From the NCBI GenBank assembly GCA_964424125.1, contig CAYRHS010000180.1, positions 1 through 5,753 on the forward strand: a DNA stretch of 5,753 bases, read 5' to 3'. Below the pieces are notes generated by a model. The model saw only the letters and a program-made list of their open reading frames with translations, had not been told where the DNA came from and made no database searches. The stretch comes from CAYRHS01 sp964424125. GTDB lineage: Bacteria > Actinomycetota > Acidimicrobiia > IMCC26256 > JAOSJL01. Below, piece by piece: positions 5,649 to 5,753 of this stretch. Every line of letters starts with the position of its first letter. Position 1 is the stretch's first letter. Position numbers and translations under genes: made by a program.

Positions 5649-5662
5649 CGCATGGAGGTCCC

Positions 5663-5749
5663 TGGTGGGCGAGGGGGGACTCGAACCCCCACGTCCTTGC
5701 GGACACAGGCACCTGAAGCCTGCGCGTCTGCCAATTCCGCCACTCGCCC
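5663..5749 (-). tRNA. tRNA-Leu (anticodon CAG), CCA encoded
   Basis: A class II tRNA of 87 nt including an encoded CCA. Acceptor stem GGGCGAG/CTCGCCC is perfect (7 bp). The D arm contains GAATTGGCAGA. The anticodon stem CAGGC/GCCTG holds the loop TTCAGGT, giving anticodon CAG (bases 5713-5715 on the plus strand), which reads CUG leucine codons. The long variable arm GTCC-GCAA-GGAC is typical of leucine and serine tRNAs. The T arm is GGGGG-TTCGAGT-CCCCC. The discriminator base is A, the main leucine identity base. CUG/CTC are preferred leucine codons in this GC-rich genome, so this is likely a heavily used tRNA. Its promoter lies outside the window. Confidence 0.97.
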
Positions 5750-5753
5750 GGGC

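Noticed and set aside
5532..5662. M-box or other Mg2+ riboswitch upstream of mgtE
   Set aside because: Only 131 bp separate the tRNA from mgtE, most of it looks coding, and I see no M-box core.
5260..5712. 150-codon minus-strand frame starting inside the tRNA gene
   Set aside because: It starts within tRNA-Leu and runs out of frame through mgtE; the 37-codon frame and mgtE have better codon composition and motifs.

Overview
The window is uniformly very GC-rich, has strong GC3 bias, uses GTG starts, and packs its genes tightly. All of its proteins look actinobacterial. A FlgN chaperone beside a sigma-28 factor and a pheA-serS pair suggests a flagellated, probably deep-branching actinobacterium such as an Acidimicrobiia-type lineage. 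The placement to class is inference.

Left part (1-2386, minus strand): three genes run leftwards, flgN (FlgN-type flagellar export chaperone), pheA (prephenate dehydratase) and serS (seryl-tRNA synthetase, whose C-terminal third lies outside the window). The pheA stop and serS start share a GTGA overlap, so these two are probably translationally coupled. flgN lies 57 nt upstream of pheA and may be co-transcribed with it.

Centre (2387-2605): a genuine non-coding divergent control region of 219 bp. It separates flgN from fliA, a sigma-28 (FliA/WhiG-family) gene on the plus strand. It holds a candidate sigma-28 promoter facing fliA (TAGC-N15-GCCGATGC), a strong ribosome-binding site, a weaker housekeeping-type promoter facing flgN, and a short tandem repeat over that promoter. 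This suggests a small flagellar regulatory module, sigma factor plus chaperone, with possible fliA autoregulation, placed among housekeeping genes. No structural flagellar gene is visible here.

Right part (2606-5753): fliA is followed by a zinc-dependent alcohol dehydrogenase on the plus strand. It has a -10 element placed for a leaderless start, and one expected structural-zinc cysteine is an aspartate. Convergent to it is a short MgtE-type Mg2+ transporter (two CBS domains plus membrane domain, no N domain). Upstream of mgtE on the minus strand are a previously unlisted 37-codon small ORF with clear coding-type base composition and a tRNA-Leu(CAG) gene.

Most genes are well-known families. 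The points most worth a second look are the divergent flgN/fliA region, the small ORF between the tRNA and mgtE, and the altered zinc site of the dehydrogenase. I found no CRISPR array, insertion sequence, phage gene or toxin-antitoxin system.
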